From NCBI RefSeq assembly GCF_001465595.2, contig NZ_CP013481.2:4526001-4590000 (forward strand): a DNA stretch of 64,000 nucleotides. Direction: 5' to 3'. The notes under the pieces are model-generated. The model worked only from the letters and a program-made list of their open reading frames with translations. It did no database searches and was not told the DNA's origin. Both the position numbers and the translations under genes were made by a program. Positions 1 to 8,126 of the stretch are shown one piece after another. This stretch comes from Pandoraea apista. GTDB taxonomy: Bacteria; Pseudomonadota; Gammaproteobacteria; Burkholderiales; Burkholderiaceae. Numbering within the stretch: the first letter of the stretch is position 1; each line of letters starts with the position of its first letter.

Positions 1-1
1 G

Positions 2-691
2 TACCGCGTGAACAACTCGATCAAATTCACCAGCGTCGATTACGGCGGCCTCTCGTTCGGGGCAATGCTTGGACTGTCGAACTCGAACTCTCCCGGCACC
101 GCGACGGTAGGGACATGGAGCGCCGGAACACGCTATCGCATCGGCTCGCTGCTGATCGCAGGCGGCTACCTGCAAGCGAAACATCCTGCAACATTATTCC
201 CAGAGGGTAACTTCCTCGCCAACACGAGCGGAGCGGCCATCGGCGCGGCAGGACCGTTCAGCTATGTTGGCAATCCGGCGTCGTTGCAAGCGTGGGGACT
301 GGGCGCCACATGGAATATCGACGCGCTTACGCTCGGCGCGAACTACACGCGCACGCTGTTCGGTCAGGCGAACGCAACGACCGCGACGGTGGCGTTCACG
401 AACTACGAGGTGTGGGCGAACTACCAGTTCGCCCCCTCGTGGACAGTCGGCGCGGAATACACGTTCACGGCCGGCAGCGTCGGCTACTCGGGTGCATCGC
501 CCGGCTATCAGCTTGTAGGGGTCGTGATCGACAAGAAGTTGTCCAAGCGGACCGAGCTCTACGCAATGTCATCGTTCCAGCGCGCGAACGCCGATGCCGC
601 ACATGCCGACATCTTCGAAGGTGCCATCGCCAATGCCTCGTCCTCACGCAATCAGGCCGCGCTACGGGTAGGCATGGTGCATAAGTTCTGA
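2..691 (+). CDS. Gram-negative porin, C-terminal part (5' end outside window)
   Basis: Outer-membrane beta-barrel porin of the OmpC-like family common in Burkholderiales, a passive channel for small solutes. The frame is open from the window edge, so the GTG at 8 is probably an internal Val codon. What is visible is the last ~230 residues: alternating amphipathic strands (for example TLGANYTRTLF, YEVWANYQFAPSW, VGAEYTFTAG), the late segment KKLSKRTELYAMSSFQRAN, and a final strand ending RVGMVHKF with a C-terminal Phe, the usual BAM recognition signature. Full-length family members are about 350-400 residues, so roughly 40% is missing on the left. Family assignment is firm; substrate is unknown. 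Confidence 0.9.
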   Translation, partial: YRVNNSIKFTSVDYGGLSFGAMLGLSNSNSPGTATVGTWSAGTRYRIGSLLIAGGYLQAKHPATLFPEGNFLANTSGAAIGAAGPFSYVGNPASLQAWGLGATWNIDALTLGANYTRTLFGQANATTATVAFTNYEVWANYQFAPSWTVGAEYTFTAGSVGYSGASPGYQLVGVVIDKKLSKRTELYAMSSFQRANADAAHADIFEGAIANASSSRNQAALRVGMVHKF

Positions 692-745
692 GGCATTGGC
701 GCTGTTGTCGGCCGATGCCTGTGAGGGCGGGTATCGGCCGCGCGA

Positions 746-1033
746 CTATATCGTCGAGCAGGCGCCGGCGACCAGATCGCGCATCCACTGATGCGAGGCG
801 CTATTGTCGTTGCGACGATGCCAGTAGATATCCCACGAAAAGGGCTCCGACGGAAACGGTAACGACCGAACCGCAATCGTCTCCGGCGAGAAGCGCGCCG
901 CCAGCTTGCCGGAAATGACCGCGATCGGATGATCTCTCTTGCAGAATCGGCGGCATCAGAAGCCAATGCGGGACTTTCGCGACGACTTTCCTTGCAAATC
1001 CCTGATCGGTGAGCACGTTGTCCACAATTCATT
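746..1033 (-). pseudogene. LysR-type regulator, C-terminal fragment with frameshift
   Basis: Only the end of the effector-binding domain of a LysR-type regulator remains. One frame reads VDNVLTDQGFARKVVAKVPH then WLLMPPILQ; after a one-base shift near 930 the next frame continues KRDHPIAVISGKLAARF and finishes WHRRNDNSASHQWMRDLVAG to a TAG at 746-748. The pattern 'D-LT-GF.R.V...VPH' followed by 'FPWDIYWHRR...HQWMRDL' is typical of the family. A stop lies just upstream of the GTG and no helix-turn-helix half is present, so the gene is both truncated and frameshifted. Certain as a remnant; the original target is unknown. Confidence 0.8.
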
Positions 1034-1049
1034 TACCGCAGCGCCCGGA

Positions 1050-1670
1050 TCACCGAAGCTTGCCCTTGGACTTTTTCGCGCACGCACCTCCCGACTGCGC
1101 GGCGGGCCGCCACATCGGCGCAGACCCGATTCGCCCTCCCAACCACAGCAGTACGGGGAAATGAACGGCCCATCCGATGGCAATCACGGTAAGGGCCGCC
1201 CACTGGGAAGTAAAGGTGACGGCGCCTAGCGCAGCCCCGGCGCGAAACGACAGCGGCCCCCCCACTGCGCCGAGTAGTGAGGCCAATAGCCAATGCGGGC
1301 GCAGCGACGAGAATAGCGGGTTGATTTGGATAGCAAACAGCGCCCAAAGACCGGCCATCCAGTAGGGCGCGTATCCGGCCGGCCAACTACCGGCGGGATA
1401 CGCGATCCAGCCAGTTCTCAGCACAATCGACTCCCATCCCCAACCGGCAAACGCGACAAGGGCGATAAACATCGCTTCACGCGAACGGCTTGTCGCGTAT
1501 GGCACGTGCGCTGCGACGAGCAAGGTCACAAACACCACCCCCACCCATCCGCGCCCGTGAGCGGCACTCATCACGCAAATCATCCACCCGGCCTGGCCGA
1601 GCAAGAGGTAAAGCACGCGCCCATATCTCGAGGACACTGTGGGCAAGCGCCATGGGCATGCGCCGGGCAT
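1050..1670 (-). CDS. DUF2878 family membrane protein
   Basis: Integral inner-membrane protein of about 206 residues with roughly six hydrophobic segments (GRVLYLLLGQAGWMICVMSA, VGVVFVTLLVAAHV, AMFIALVAFAGWGWE, and later ones around residues 100-185). The N-terminal 'L.GQ.GW..CV..AAHG' pattern is what identifies DUF2878. No enzymatic function is established. Its ATG directly follows the TGA of the chalcone-isomerase-like gene with no spacer, so the two are translationally coupled. In many proteobacteria this pair sits in an operon with cyclopropane-fatty-acid synthase and lipocalin genes; here those partners are absent upstream. Confidence 0.8.
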   Translation of the reverse strand: MPGACPWRLPTVSSRYGRVLYLLLGQAGWMICVMSAAHGRGWVGVVFVTLLVAAHVPYATSRSREAMFIALVAFAGWGWESIVLRTGWIAYPAGSWPAGYAPYWMAGLWALFAIQINPLFSSLRPHWLLASLLGAVGGPLSFRAGAALGAVTFTSQWAALTVIAIGWAVHFPVLLWLGGRIGSAPMWRPAAQSGGACAKKSKGKLR

Positions 1671-2288
1671 TCAGGGACCGCCCAACAGTTGTCGACGCAG
1701 CGATGGCGCACGCGTTCGAGGGTCTAGCCAGATGTCAAAAAACGCTTCGGCGAAGGCCGAATCCTGAACGTCGGCAGACAGTTTCCCGTTGGTGTAAAAC
1801 CGCGCGCCATGCCCGGGCAAATAGACGCCGCAGAGTTCGTCTCCACGAGCGACATCGCCAAAAGCGCGCCGCATGTTTTGCTGCCATCGCACTAATGTAG
1901 CGTCGGCAATCGGTTGCGCTGACAGGCGTTGGATTTCGTCGAGTCCCGTCGAGACGATTCGCTCTGCGCTCACGCTTCGTTCGTACGTGAGGGACAGCGC
2001 GAAGGGGGTGTCATGCAGTGTGGACGGTTTGGGTGCTTGCGGCGCCCAAAGTTCGGCCCGGTAAAGGCAGAAGCCCAGCACGCAAAAATCTCCGGCACCG
2101 ATGCGCCGTGCATTCCGTACGTCGTCGACGCAGTCAGCGCGCACGGTTGCCAGACTGCACACGCCGAGCAAGGCGGCAAGCAAGAGCTCCCGATATCCGC
2201 GAGGCAATATGTGATGCGGCCCGCATGACGACCGGGACGCCGCCCGCCGAATACGTCGGACCATTGCAAAAGAAAGCGCGCGCTTCAT
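1671..2288 (-). CDS. Chalcone isomerase-like periplasmic protein
   Basis: About 205 residues with a late-starting signal peptide (RELLLAALLGVCSLATVRA, cleavage before DC) if the first ATG is used; a start nearer the hydrophobic stretch is possible. The mature part fits the bacterial chalcone-isomerase-like fold: 'CVLGFCLYRAELWAP', 'TPFALSLTYERSVSAERIVSTG' and 'GVYLPGHGARFYTNGK'. Bacterial members are not flavonoid enzymes; a role linked to membrane lipid modification is suspected from operon context but unproven. Coupled to the downstream DUF2878 gene. The upstream part of the usual operon has been lost, replaced by a broken chemotaxis gene on the other strand. Confidence 0.75.
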   Translation of the reverse strand: MKRALSFAMVRRIRRAASRSSCGPHHILPRGYRELLLAALLGVCSLATVRADCVDDVRNARRIGAGDFCVLGFCLYRAELWAPQAPKPSTLHDTPFALSLTYERSVSAERIVSTGLDEIQRLSAQPIADATLVRWQQNMRRAFGDVARGDELCGVYLPGHGARFYTNGKLSADVQDSAFAEAFFDIWLDPRTRAPSLRRQLLGGP

Positions 2289-2447
2289 CGGGGTTCAGCT
2301 CGGGTAGCGCGAAATTAGAGCGACATCATGGTTTGATCTCCCAAAGCAAAACGTCGGCATGCCTCGCCTACGCGTTGAAATCCTTTCTGAACGGTACTTA
2401 CCAGGTCTCGCGAACCCCGATATACGAACGAAACGAGATGCCGGATG

Positions 2448-2939
2448 CACTTTCTCAAAAAAAAGCTGGCTTTGGCCTGAGCGTGCATCTGCCCCGGACT
2501 GCTGCCGGAATTGAGGCACTTTCCAGCCTCACGCCAAGACATCGGGTTCGTCGGCAACGTTGCCGCAGGTGACCTCTCGGCGCACATCGATGTCGCGGGG
2601 CGCGACGAGATCGCTCAACCGCTTGCCGGGTTGCAGCGGATGAACCACAGCCTGCACCGGACCGTCCAGGAAGTACGTGACGGTAATGAGGCGGTCGTGG
2701 CAGCGACTCGAGAAATCTCGGCGGGCAATCCGGACCTGTCGTCGCCCACTGAACAGCAAGCTGCGTCGTTGCAATCGCTCATGGGGTATGCCTCAGGGCT
2801 CGAATCTGCGGTGTCGGCGTTCAAACTGCAAGCGGACGCCGCCACAGATCGTGACATTCACAGGTCAGGCGAGAAGCGCTTACGATCCCGTCAGCAGTCC
2901 ATAAAACGCAAAAGGGCTCCCTTGCGGGGAGCCCTTTAA
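2448..2939 (+). pseudogene. Methyl-accepting chemotaxis protein, gutted remnant
   Basis: A plausible N-terminus (ATG CAC TTT..., MHFLKKKLALA) begins at 2448 and stops at once. After an IS3-end sequence, the frame from about 2538 encodes HAMP and early signalling sequence (VGNVAAGDLSAHIDVAGRDE, LQRMNHSLHRTVQEVRDG, ISAGNPDLSSPTEQQAASL) and then jumps straight to the normal receptor C-terminus (LESAVSAFKLQADA). Thus the periplasmic sensor and nearly all of the methylation and signalling hairpin are missing. The frame then runs on into the tRNA terminator copy. Clear chemoreceptor debris that cannot signal. Confidence 0.75.
2496..2541. mobile_element. Solo IS3-family end fragment
   Basis: About 46 bases beginning GGACTGCTGCCGGA and containing CACTTTCCAGCCTCACGCC closely match the end of the IS3 remnant at 5648-5692. 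It sits exactly where the chemotaxis receptor gene is interrupted, so it is probably the scar of an IS3 insertion followed by deletion. Confidence 0.6.
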
Positions 2940-2960
2940 ACATCTGTGGCGGAGAGAGGG
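2902..2960. repeat. Left attachment repeat: tRNA-Ser 3' end plus terminator copy
   Basis: These 59 bases match 22821-22879 with a single mismatch. They contain the 11-bp stem terminator (2911-2921 pairing with 2927-2937, loop TTGCG) and then the last bases of tRNA-Ser (CTGTGGCGGAGAGAGGG). Homology stops at 2961 inside the T-arm. I read this as the displaced native downstream flank of the tRNA gene, that is, the outer left junction of the integrated DNA. Confidence 0.75.
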
Positions 2961-3241
2961 AAAGTCCGGCCCCAAAAAAATCAATGACTTATATTCGTCG
3001 CAAGTTTGTATTTTGTACCTGCGCGCGTCCTTGCCTCTGTACCCAACCCCATTCGGCCATACCGTCGTCGCCACTGCATTGAGTCCGCAACGGCACTCGC
3101 GCATTAAGAATGGCGACCTATCTGATGTTCCGCACATGCCAAATTGGCGCTTCGGATAACACGCTCTGCAAATCACGTCGGCGTATGACGAAGCCAATTC
3201 CGGAATGATTCACCGTCGCTGAAGAGGCAGCGCCTGACGTT

Positions 3242-3953
3242 ATGCGGCGTATGGCGGACGTAGTGAAAACCAGCGCGATGAGCCTGCAAATGAGGTCGTC
3301 ACCGCTGTTGGCACACTGGTTCGTGCTCGATTCAATGCGCATCGCGAACCGTGCAAATCGCGAAGGCATGCGTGCCAACGCTCTGGCGCTGACGCGGCGG
3401 TGCGTCGAAGCAATCAGTGTTATCGAACTGAGCATATGCGGCCATCCTGAGGCGGAAGCCACCATGCTGTGTTGGGATGCTGACCAGTTGAGCCCGGGCA
3501 AGCTGCGAGCTTGGCTTGAAGCGAACGTGGCCCGCTTACGGCGTTGGTCTCTGGACCGAACCGTGGCCCCTCTTTATACGGGAATTTGCCGCTGCGATTC
3601 AGCCTTATGCACACTACGATTCGAAGCTGGCGCTGTGGCAGCTTCGTTTACTGCCCAACGCCCCGGAGTTGGACGCGCACTTTGCGTGGTTCGCATCTAT
3701 TGGTGGAAATTCAGCCACGAGGCTACGATGCTCAGAAGGCAGCACGCATCACGCGCTATCACGCGCTTCTCACGTACACGCCGGGCCGCATGTTGATTGC
3801 CGGCTATCCCGATGACGAGCCGCTCAAAGTGCTTACGGAAGCCTTCGACTTGCGCTAGCGAAGTTGGGGTATCTCGATGGACATGAGACCGACTGCGGTA
3901 GCCAATTCTGGGCAATGCTCTGGAAAACTGACGGTGGGACAATCTTGGAATAA
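3242..3953 (+). pseudogene. Unrecognised gene broken by at least three frameshifts
   Basis: Four reading-frame pieces on the plus strand join into one plausible soluble protein: MRSSPLLAHWFVLDSMRIAN and ALTRRCVEAISVIELSICGH (frame 1, to about 3520); YGVGLWTEPWPLFIREFAAA and LALWQLRLLPNAPELDAHF (next frame); LLVEIQPRGYDAQKAARITR and LLTYTPGRMLIAGYP (third); and finally AKLGYLDGHETDCGSQFWAM to a TAA at 3951-3953. Each piece is Trp/Arg-rich and coding-like, and the junctions have no sensible starts. I do not recognise the family. It belongs to the decayed cargo of element 1. Confidence 0.55.
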
Positions 3954-4030
3954 TTAGCCACCTACGCCCCTGCCAGTCGCCGCCCTCAACGTTGAGCGTG
4001 GACGAAATCAGAGCCTTAATGCGCTTACGC

Positions 4031-4310
4031 TCAGACCTCGTCGCCCGCCCCCAAAGCCAGCAGTAGGTTAGCAAGCGCCTCATCGTCGCAACGGAAATAA
4101 GCTGCGGGCACACGGAGTGCCTGGCCAACCTGACCGGGACGCCAAAACGGCGGTTCGTGCGTTCCAGCTTCGTAGCGGCTTATCCGCGCGCTTGCCGTGC
4201 CCTCATCAAGGCGAACTTCGACACCCAACCGGTCCTGCGGAATGCCAGCCAGCCGCCGCGATTCGCGCAGGCGACGACCGAAGACTGTGCTGGGCTCATT
4301 TTTGTCATCC
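4031..4310 (-). pseudogene. XRE-family helix-turn-helix regulator, frameshifted
   Basis: The minus strand reads NEPSTVFGRRLRESRRLAGI, PQDRLGVEVRLDEGTASARI and SRYEAGTHEPPF, a Cro/CI-type helix-turn-helix of the sort found in phage-type repressors, ending with ALRVPAAYFRCDDEALANLL. The only upstream ATG (ATGACAAAAATG) is one base out of frame with the domain, consistent with loss of an A in the run of five. The stretch between PPF and ALRVP also looks shifted and shifted back. The gene is therefore probably dead. Two palindromes lie just upstream where its operator would be. Confidence 0.65.
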
Positions 4311-4354
4311 TACGCCGTAGGATTTTCCTGTCGATTCTCTACGTAATTCGTAGA
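4309..4354. promoter_or_regulatory. Paired palindromes, candidate operator of the XRE gene
   Basis: CCTACGCCGTAGG (4309-4321) and TCTACGTAATTCGTAGA (4338-4354) share CTACG...CGTAG half-sites and sit at the 5' end of the minus-strand regulator gene and about 80 bp before the plus-strand gene at 4434. Two similar palindromes in tandem suit an autoregulatory repressor. No experiment supports this. Confidence 0.45.
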
Positions 4355-4433
4355 ATCCGACTGTTGCCGATACCGATTCGGCGGGTCCCCTGGTTTCTAT
4401 CCAACCCTCAGGTTTTCGAGGTTTTGTGCCGTT

Positions 4434-5141
4434 ATGGACATGGGGAAAATTAAGCTGGTGTCATACCTGTCATGCGACGGCGTGAATACCTCCATTTGTT
4501 GCAAACCAAACACATGTGAAATGCTTGACATACTAAATTCATTGTTTCTGGCTGGCACTATCGCAAGCCAAGCTCTTAATATCGTTGCCTTGGCTGACTC
4601 AGATATTAAAACCCAGGATAACGTCAGGATTTATCCAATTTCCATGAGGCAGCAGGCCCCTTTCTGGGTCGAAAAATGCCATTACCAGGGTGTGATGGTG
4701 CAGTACGCCAGAGATTGGGAGGAAACTCAACCATCAACAGGGATAGTTTTTACCCCCGAGCCGGACAAGCCCATTGGCTATGCCCTGATTCTCACAAAGG
4801 AAAAATGCCCCGGCAAGGAAGAGCGAGCAATTTTCAGCGCGGGCGCGAAGTATTTCTATCCGTTTAATAAAAGCTATGTTATTCGCGAGGGACATCGGAT
4901 GGACGCGGTTGACTACGCGAGTCAACGGGATGACATGCGTCCCAAATGGATGCCTCAAGTTCTGAAGACAATTGAGGAGGATGCTCCCCGAAACGTTGCC
5001 GCTCAGAATTTTCTGGCGGAGATGAAAGCTCGTACTGAGTCAGTAACAGCCGCCGAAGAGGCACAACCTAGGTCTGCGGCGTCGGTATCCGACATCGCCA
5101 ACGAAGCCAAACCCACTAACCAACAACGTATTGACGAGTAA
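4434..5141 (+). CDS. Hypothetical protein, possibly exported
   Basis: Open frame of 235 codons, visibly more AT-rich than the core genome around it, suggesting a foreign origin. I recognise no family. If translation starts at the internal ATG (residue 30), the N-terminus MLDILNSLFLAGTIASQALN would be a reasonable signal peptide ending near IVALA; no strong ribosome site decides between starts. The central part is mixed alpha/beta with several Cys residues (CHYQG, CPGKEE) and the last 45 residues are low-complexity and Ala/Glu-rich. It is followed after five bases by another small exported protein, so the two probably form one transcript within element 1. Confidence 0.6.
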   Translation: MDMGKIKLVSYLSCDGVNTSICCKPNTCEMLDILNSLFLAGTIASQALNIVALADSDIKTQDNVRIYPISMRQQAPFWVEKCHYQGVMVQYARDWEETQPSTGIVFTPEPDKPIGYALILTKEKCPGKEERAIFSAGAKYFYPFNKSYVIREGHRMDAVDYASQRDDMRPKWMPQVLKTIEEDAPRNVAAQNFLAEMKARTESVTAAEEAQPRSAASVSDIANEAKPTNQQRIDE

Positions 5142-5146
5142 GAAGA

Positions 5147-5503
5147 ATGAAAGAACTTTTTTTCGCTATGGCAGTTGCTGCCGCCTTATTTTCTCCGGCA
5201 GCTTACTCTCAGCAATCTGTGCTTTCTTGTGTTGTTAAGACAGCCAGCGGTAGCGCGAAAACTAGAGCTGTGGCTGAAATTCGCGTTGGCTCTTCACTGG
5301 ATATTCCTGTCGAATCATTGAAGGCAAACGGCTCGAACTATAATGGCCGAGATATCTTTAACACCGAAAGGAACGGCGAGCGCACAGTAATTACCATCAA
5401 TCGAGAGACGGGCGAATTTGAGTTTTCCGCTTCGAGTTATGGAGTGGAGGATACACACAAGAGGGCGACGGGGGATTGCAAAATCAAAAAAATGAAGCTC
5501 TAG
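5147..5503 (+). CDS. Small secreted hypothetical protein
   Basis: 118 residues preceded by AAGAAGA as a ribosome site. The N-terminus MKELFFAMAVAAALFSPAAYS is a textbook signal peptide (Lys, hydrophobic core, cleavage after AYS). The mature protein of about 97 residues has one Cys near each end (LSCVVKT and GDCKIKK), which could form a disulfide, and beta-rich sequence (AEIRVGSSLDIPV, RTVITINRETGEFEFSAS). No family recognised. It lies five bases after the preceding gene and shares its AT-rich composition, so both were probably acquired together. Confidence 0.65.
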   Translation: MKELFFAMAVAAALFSPAAYSQQSVLSCVVKTASGSAKTRAVAEIRVGSSLDIPVESLKANGSNYNGRDIFNTERNGERTVITINRETGEFEFSASSYGVEDTHKRATGDCKIKKMKL

Positions 5504-5647
5504 GCCTACAGATTATTCTTGAATGGAAGATGGCAATAGCGCACGGAGATGTTCCGTGCGGCTCTGGATTCCGCGTGCCTCGTTGTACACAGCATAGATG
5601 CCCAGGTGGGCTGCTGCCGGGGCCGTAAGCACTTCTGGCCTATGATT

Positions 5648-5925
5648 GGACTGCTGCCGGATTAAGACACTTTCCAGCCTCACGCCGAGGCACGTTCAAA
5701 GGCGTCGGGACTGACGCCGCCCAGATGGGTATGACGACGGTTTCGATGGTAAGAGACTTCGATGTAATCGAAGATGTCGGCGCGCGCCAGACGGATCTTG
5801 TAGACACGCTTTCGCACGCGCTCCTTGACCAGCTTTACCGCCTCGACTTTGAATTCCCTACTAAACTGCCTTCTGCTGCTCATTTACCATCTCCGGTCAC
5901 ATTGTCCACCTTATCTTGGTGTCCA
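5648..5925 (-). mobile_element. IS3-family remnant with internal deletion
   Basis: A 67-codon minus-strand frame (5680-5883) begins like IS3 OrfA (MSSRRQFSREFKVEAVKLVK) and passes without a break into the very end of OrfB (IFDYIEVSYHRNRRHTHLGG, then VSPDAFERA). Everything between, including most of OrfA and the DDE catalytic core, is missing. Terminal sequences remain on both sides: GGACTGCTGCCGG...CACTTTCCAGCC at 5648 and TGTCCACCTTATCTTGGTGTCCACG near 5909. This is a mini-derivative that could only move with a helper transposase. Its right end abuts the truncated endolysin gene. Confidence 0.75.
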
Positions 5926-6259
5926 CGAAACCCGCAGCAGCCGAGACCTGGGCAACACGGTAAAGGGTGATGGTTCCGAGTACCGCAGCCGGCGCCTGAT
6001 CCAAATCACCGGCCGAGCGAACTACATGGCGTGCGATGAAGCGCTGGGCCTGGACCTTATCAATCAACCTGCGCTGCTGGAGCAGCCTCCGCACGCTGCT
6101 ATGTCTGCGGCCTGGTCCTGGTCCTGGTCTACCCGTGGGTTGAACACGCTGGCGGATCAGGGAAACTTCGTGAAGATCACCCGGCGCATCAATGGCGGGC
6201 TCACCGGCCAGGATGATCGCCAGGCACTCTACGAAAAAGCGCTGAAGGTTCTGACTTAA
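5926..6259 (+). pseudogene. GH19 endolysin/chitinase-like lysozyme, 5'-truncated
   Basis: The frame encodes DLGNTVKGDGSEYRSRRLIQ, ITGRANYMACDEALGLDL, then TRGLNTLADQGNFVKITRRI and NGGLTGQDDRQALYEKAL, which is the C-terminal half of a glycoside hydrolase family 19 endolysin of the type used by phages to cut peptidoglycan. The N-terminal catalytic Glu region is missing because the IS3 remnant abuts it. A tandem WSWSW where the family usually has one aromatic step suggests a small duplication. Non-functional remnant of a prophage gene. Confidence 0.7.
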
Positions 6260-6349
6260 CTCAGTCTCTTAAGTGTTTTTCGAAGTGGTGGGCGGGCTTT
6301 CAGTTGGGGGGTAGCAGAAGGCGCCATTCGTGGCGCCTAGATGTGTAAG

Positions 6350-7057
6350 TTATGAAGCTCGTTCATCGCCAAGAGCTTTACCTTGCAAGTGGAAGACAAG
6401 CATTGTCCCTTCTACGTGATACAGCTCAATATCACTAGCGAGATTTTCCAAGTACCGGGTGAGTTCAGGGAACTGAGGATTTCCGTAATCGTGCCAAACG
6501 ATGCAGTTGGTTTCGCCACCGATCATCTTGAGCGCGTTTTCAGTATCTTTCTTCACGTATACGTATTCGTGGTTCGCATCAACGAAGATGAATTCGAATT
6601 TGTTTTCATACAGCGACGGGTCCAGAGACATAGAATCCTGGAAAATCTGTTTTACCAGCGAGCTTTTCTCGCTGCGCGTATATTTGCGCGTCGAGAGAAT
6701 TGCCTTCTCTGCGAGTTTCTTGTCGTCGCCCTGGAAGTGCACGCCATCCGTGTCTGGCAGGTCCAATGTGTAAATCCTTGGCTCGCCACTGCCATTGTCC
6801 TGCAGGTCTTCAAGCATCAGTCGCGTGGTTCGGCCATCAAAGGTGCCAAACTCGAACAGGAAATTAGGATTTACAACGCGGACCAGCTTCAGAAGCACCA
6901 CCGACTCGAAAGCAGTTAGGCATCCCGCTCCGTCGGCAGGAGGCATGTAGAATTTCACCTCTTCTCCCCGGCCGTCCTCGATGCCGAAGAGGCGATAAGG
7001 GCGCATATGATTCAGCTTTGACGGCGCGTAGGTCTTCGTTGCGAGACAAGTTTCCAT
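6350..7057 (-). CDS. Class I SAM-dependent methyltransferase (Methyltransf_24-like)
   Basis: About 235 residues from the ATG at 7057 (METCLATKTYAPSKLNHMRP). The order FLFEFGTFDGRTTRLMLEDL (SAM-binding motif I), PRIYTLDLPD (motif II acidic end), then FEFIFVDANHEYVYVKKDTE and NCIVWHDYGNPQFPELTRYL matches Rossmann methyltransferases of the Methyltransf_24 group, which act on sugars, lipids or small molecules. The substrate is unknown. The frame stays open upstream into IS3 sequence, but that part is not methyltransferase. Its promoter region is bounded by the truncated IS3 orfB. Cargo of element 1; apparently intact. Confidence 0.75.
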   Translation of the reverse strand: METCLATKTYAPSKLNHMRPYRLFGIEDGRGEEVKFYMPPADGAGCLTAFESVVLLKLVRVVNPNFLFEFGTFDGRTTRLMLEDLQDNGSGEPRIYTLDLPDTDGVHFQGDDKKLAEKAILSTRKYTRSEKSSLVKQIFQDSMSLDPSLYENKFEFIFVDANHEYVYVKKDTENALKMIGGETNCIVWHDYGNPQFPELTRYLENLASDIELYHVEGTMLVFHLQGKALGDERAS

Positions 7058-7105
7058 TTTTGTTCCCTGGCGTTTTTGATAGGGAGGGACCGTGACGAAC
7101 GCATC

Positions 7106-7800
7106 TCGATTCAATCCAAAGACATTCGTCACGTAACCGCTCGTTGAAGCTCTCGATGTAGGCGTTCTCCACGGGTTTGCCGGGGCGGATGAACGACAGC
7201 GTGATGTCGACCTCGTACGCCCAAGCATCCAGTACCTTGCCAGCGAACTCCGGCCCGTTGTCCACGGTGATGGATAACGGCAATCCGCGCATCTCCCGCA
7301 AACGCTCCAACACTTGTCTCACGCGCTGCCCAGGCGGTGAAGTGTCGACCTCTATGACAAGGCATTCTCGCGTGTAATCGTCGACTACATTCAGGCATCG
7401 AAACCACCGACCATACGCCAAGCCGTCAGAGACGAAGTCCATTGACCCGCTTTGATTCGGGCCTGTCGGTAGCCGTCGAGGTGTTCGTTCGACTGCGCGA
7501 ATGGGCTTGCGCCTTCGTTTGCGCGCGCTCAGCCCCGCCTGGCTATAGAGCCGCCAAACCCGCTTATGGTTCGCCAGCCAACCCTCCCGACGCAACAGCA
7601 CGTGAATGCGGCGATAGCCATACCGACGCTTCTGCGCTGCAATAGCCACCTTCTGTTCGTCAATTCGACGTCGTCGGTACGGCTCGACTCATAACGGAAC
7701 AACGACCGCGATATTCTCACCAGCCCGCAAGCCCGGGTGACACCCATCGCGCGTTCGATCATCAACGTTCGAACCGCTTCGCGTTTGGCTTGCGGGCTCG
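7106..7800 (-). pseudogene. IS3-family transposase OrfB, frameshifted and truncated
   Basis: Reads PKVASPQAKREAVRTLMIER then AMGVTRACGLVRISRSLFRY; shifts frame near 7650; then AAQKRRYGYRRIHVLLRREG, NQSGSMDFVSDGLAYGRWFR, CLNVVDDYTRECLVIEVDTS, LSITVDNGPEFAGKVLDAWA and IRPGKPVENAYIESFNERLR. The DDE residues (D of MDFV, D of VDNGPEF, E of YIESFN) are visible. The protein should continue past DECL, but at about 7106 it runs into unrelated sequence. Inactive. Confidence 0.75.
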
Positions 7801-8062
7801 CTACTTTCGGGCAGGCAGGTTCTTCGGCGCTGCATTGCCTAGCATCGAATCGGCCAGCAATCGCTTCAGCCGGCCATTCTCCTGCTCAAGCTCCTTGAAG
7901 GCGCTGTGCATCCGACACGGTCATCCCGCCAAATTTAGCTTTCCAGTGGTGGTAGGTCGCTTCCGAGACTCCGTACTTACGGCACAACTCGGCCGGCTTG
8001 AGGCCCGCCTCGCCTTCCTTCAACACGCCAATGATTTGCTCTTAGCTAAATCGCTTCTTCAC
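7801..8062 (-). pseudogene. IS3-family transposase OrfA with in-frame stop
   Basis: From a GTG at 8062: VKKRFS, stop (TAA), then EQIIGVLKEGEAGLKPAELC, RKYGVSEATYHHWKAKFGGM and, after a one-base shift, ELEQENGRLKRLLADSMLGN. This is the helix-turn-helix and leucine-zipper half of an IS407-type transposase, killed by a stop at codon 7 and by a frameshift near 7907. Confidence 0.7.
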
Positions 8063-8126
8063 TTCCGTTCCCCTTCGTTGGAACGGACTCTGCACCGTCT
8101 GCGGACTATTCACGGGGAGCAGGTCA

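Larger units (their letters stand above)
7106..8115 (-). mobile_element. IS3-family (IS407-like) insertion sequence, degenerate
   Basis: Contains a recognisable orfA (7801-8062) and orfB (about 7106-7800) on the minus strand, both broken. The 3' end of orfB and the corresponding IS terminus are missing at the methyltransferase side, so the IS is truncated as well as frameshifted. The other terminus lies near GGACTATTCACGGGGAGC at about 8103; the exact boundary cannot be fixed by eye. Confidence 0.7.

Noticed and set aside
5926..6259. Evidence for a complete prophage
   Set aside because: The endolysin is a lone truncated piece; no capsid, tail or portal genes occur in the window.
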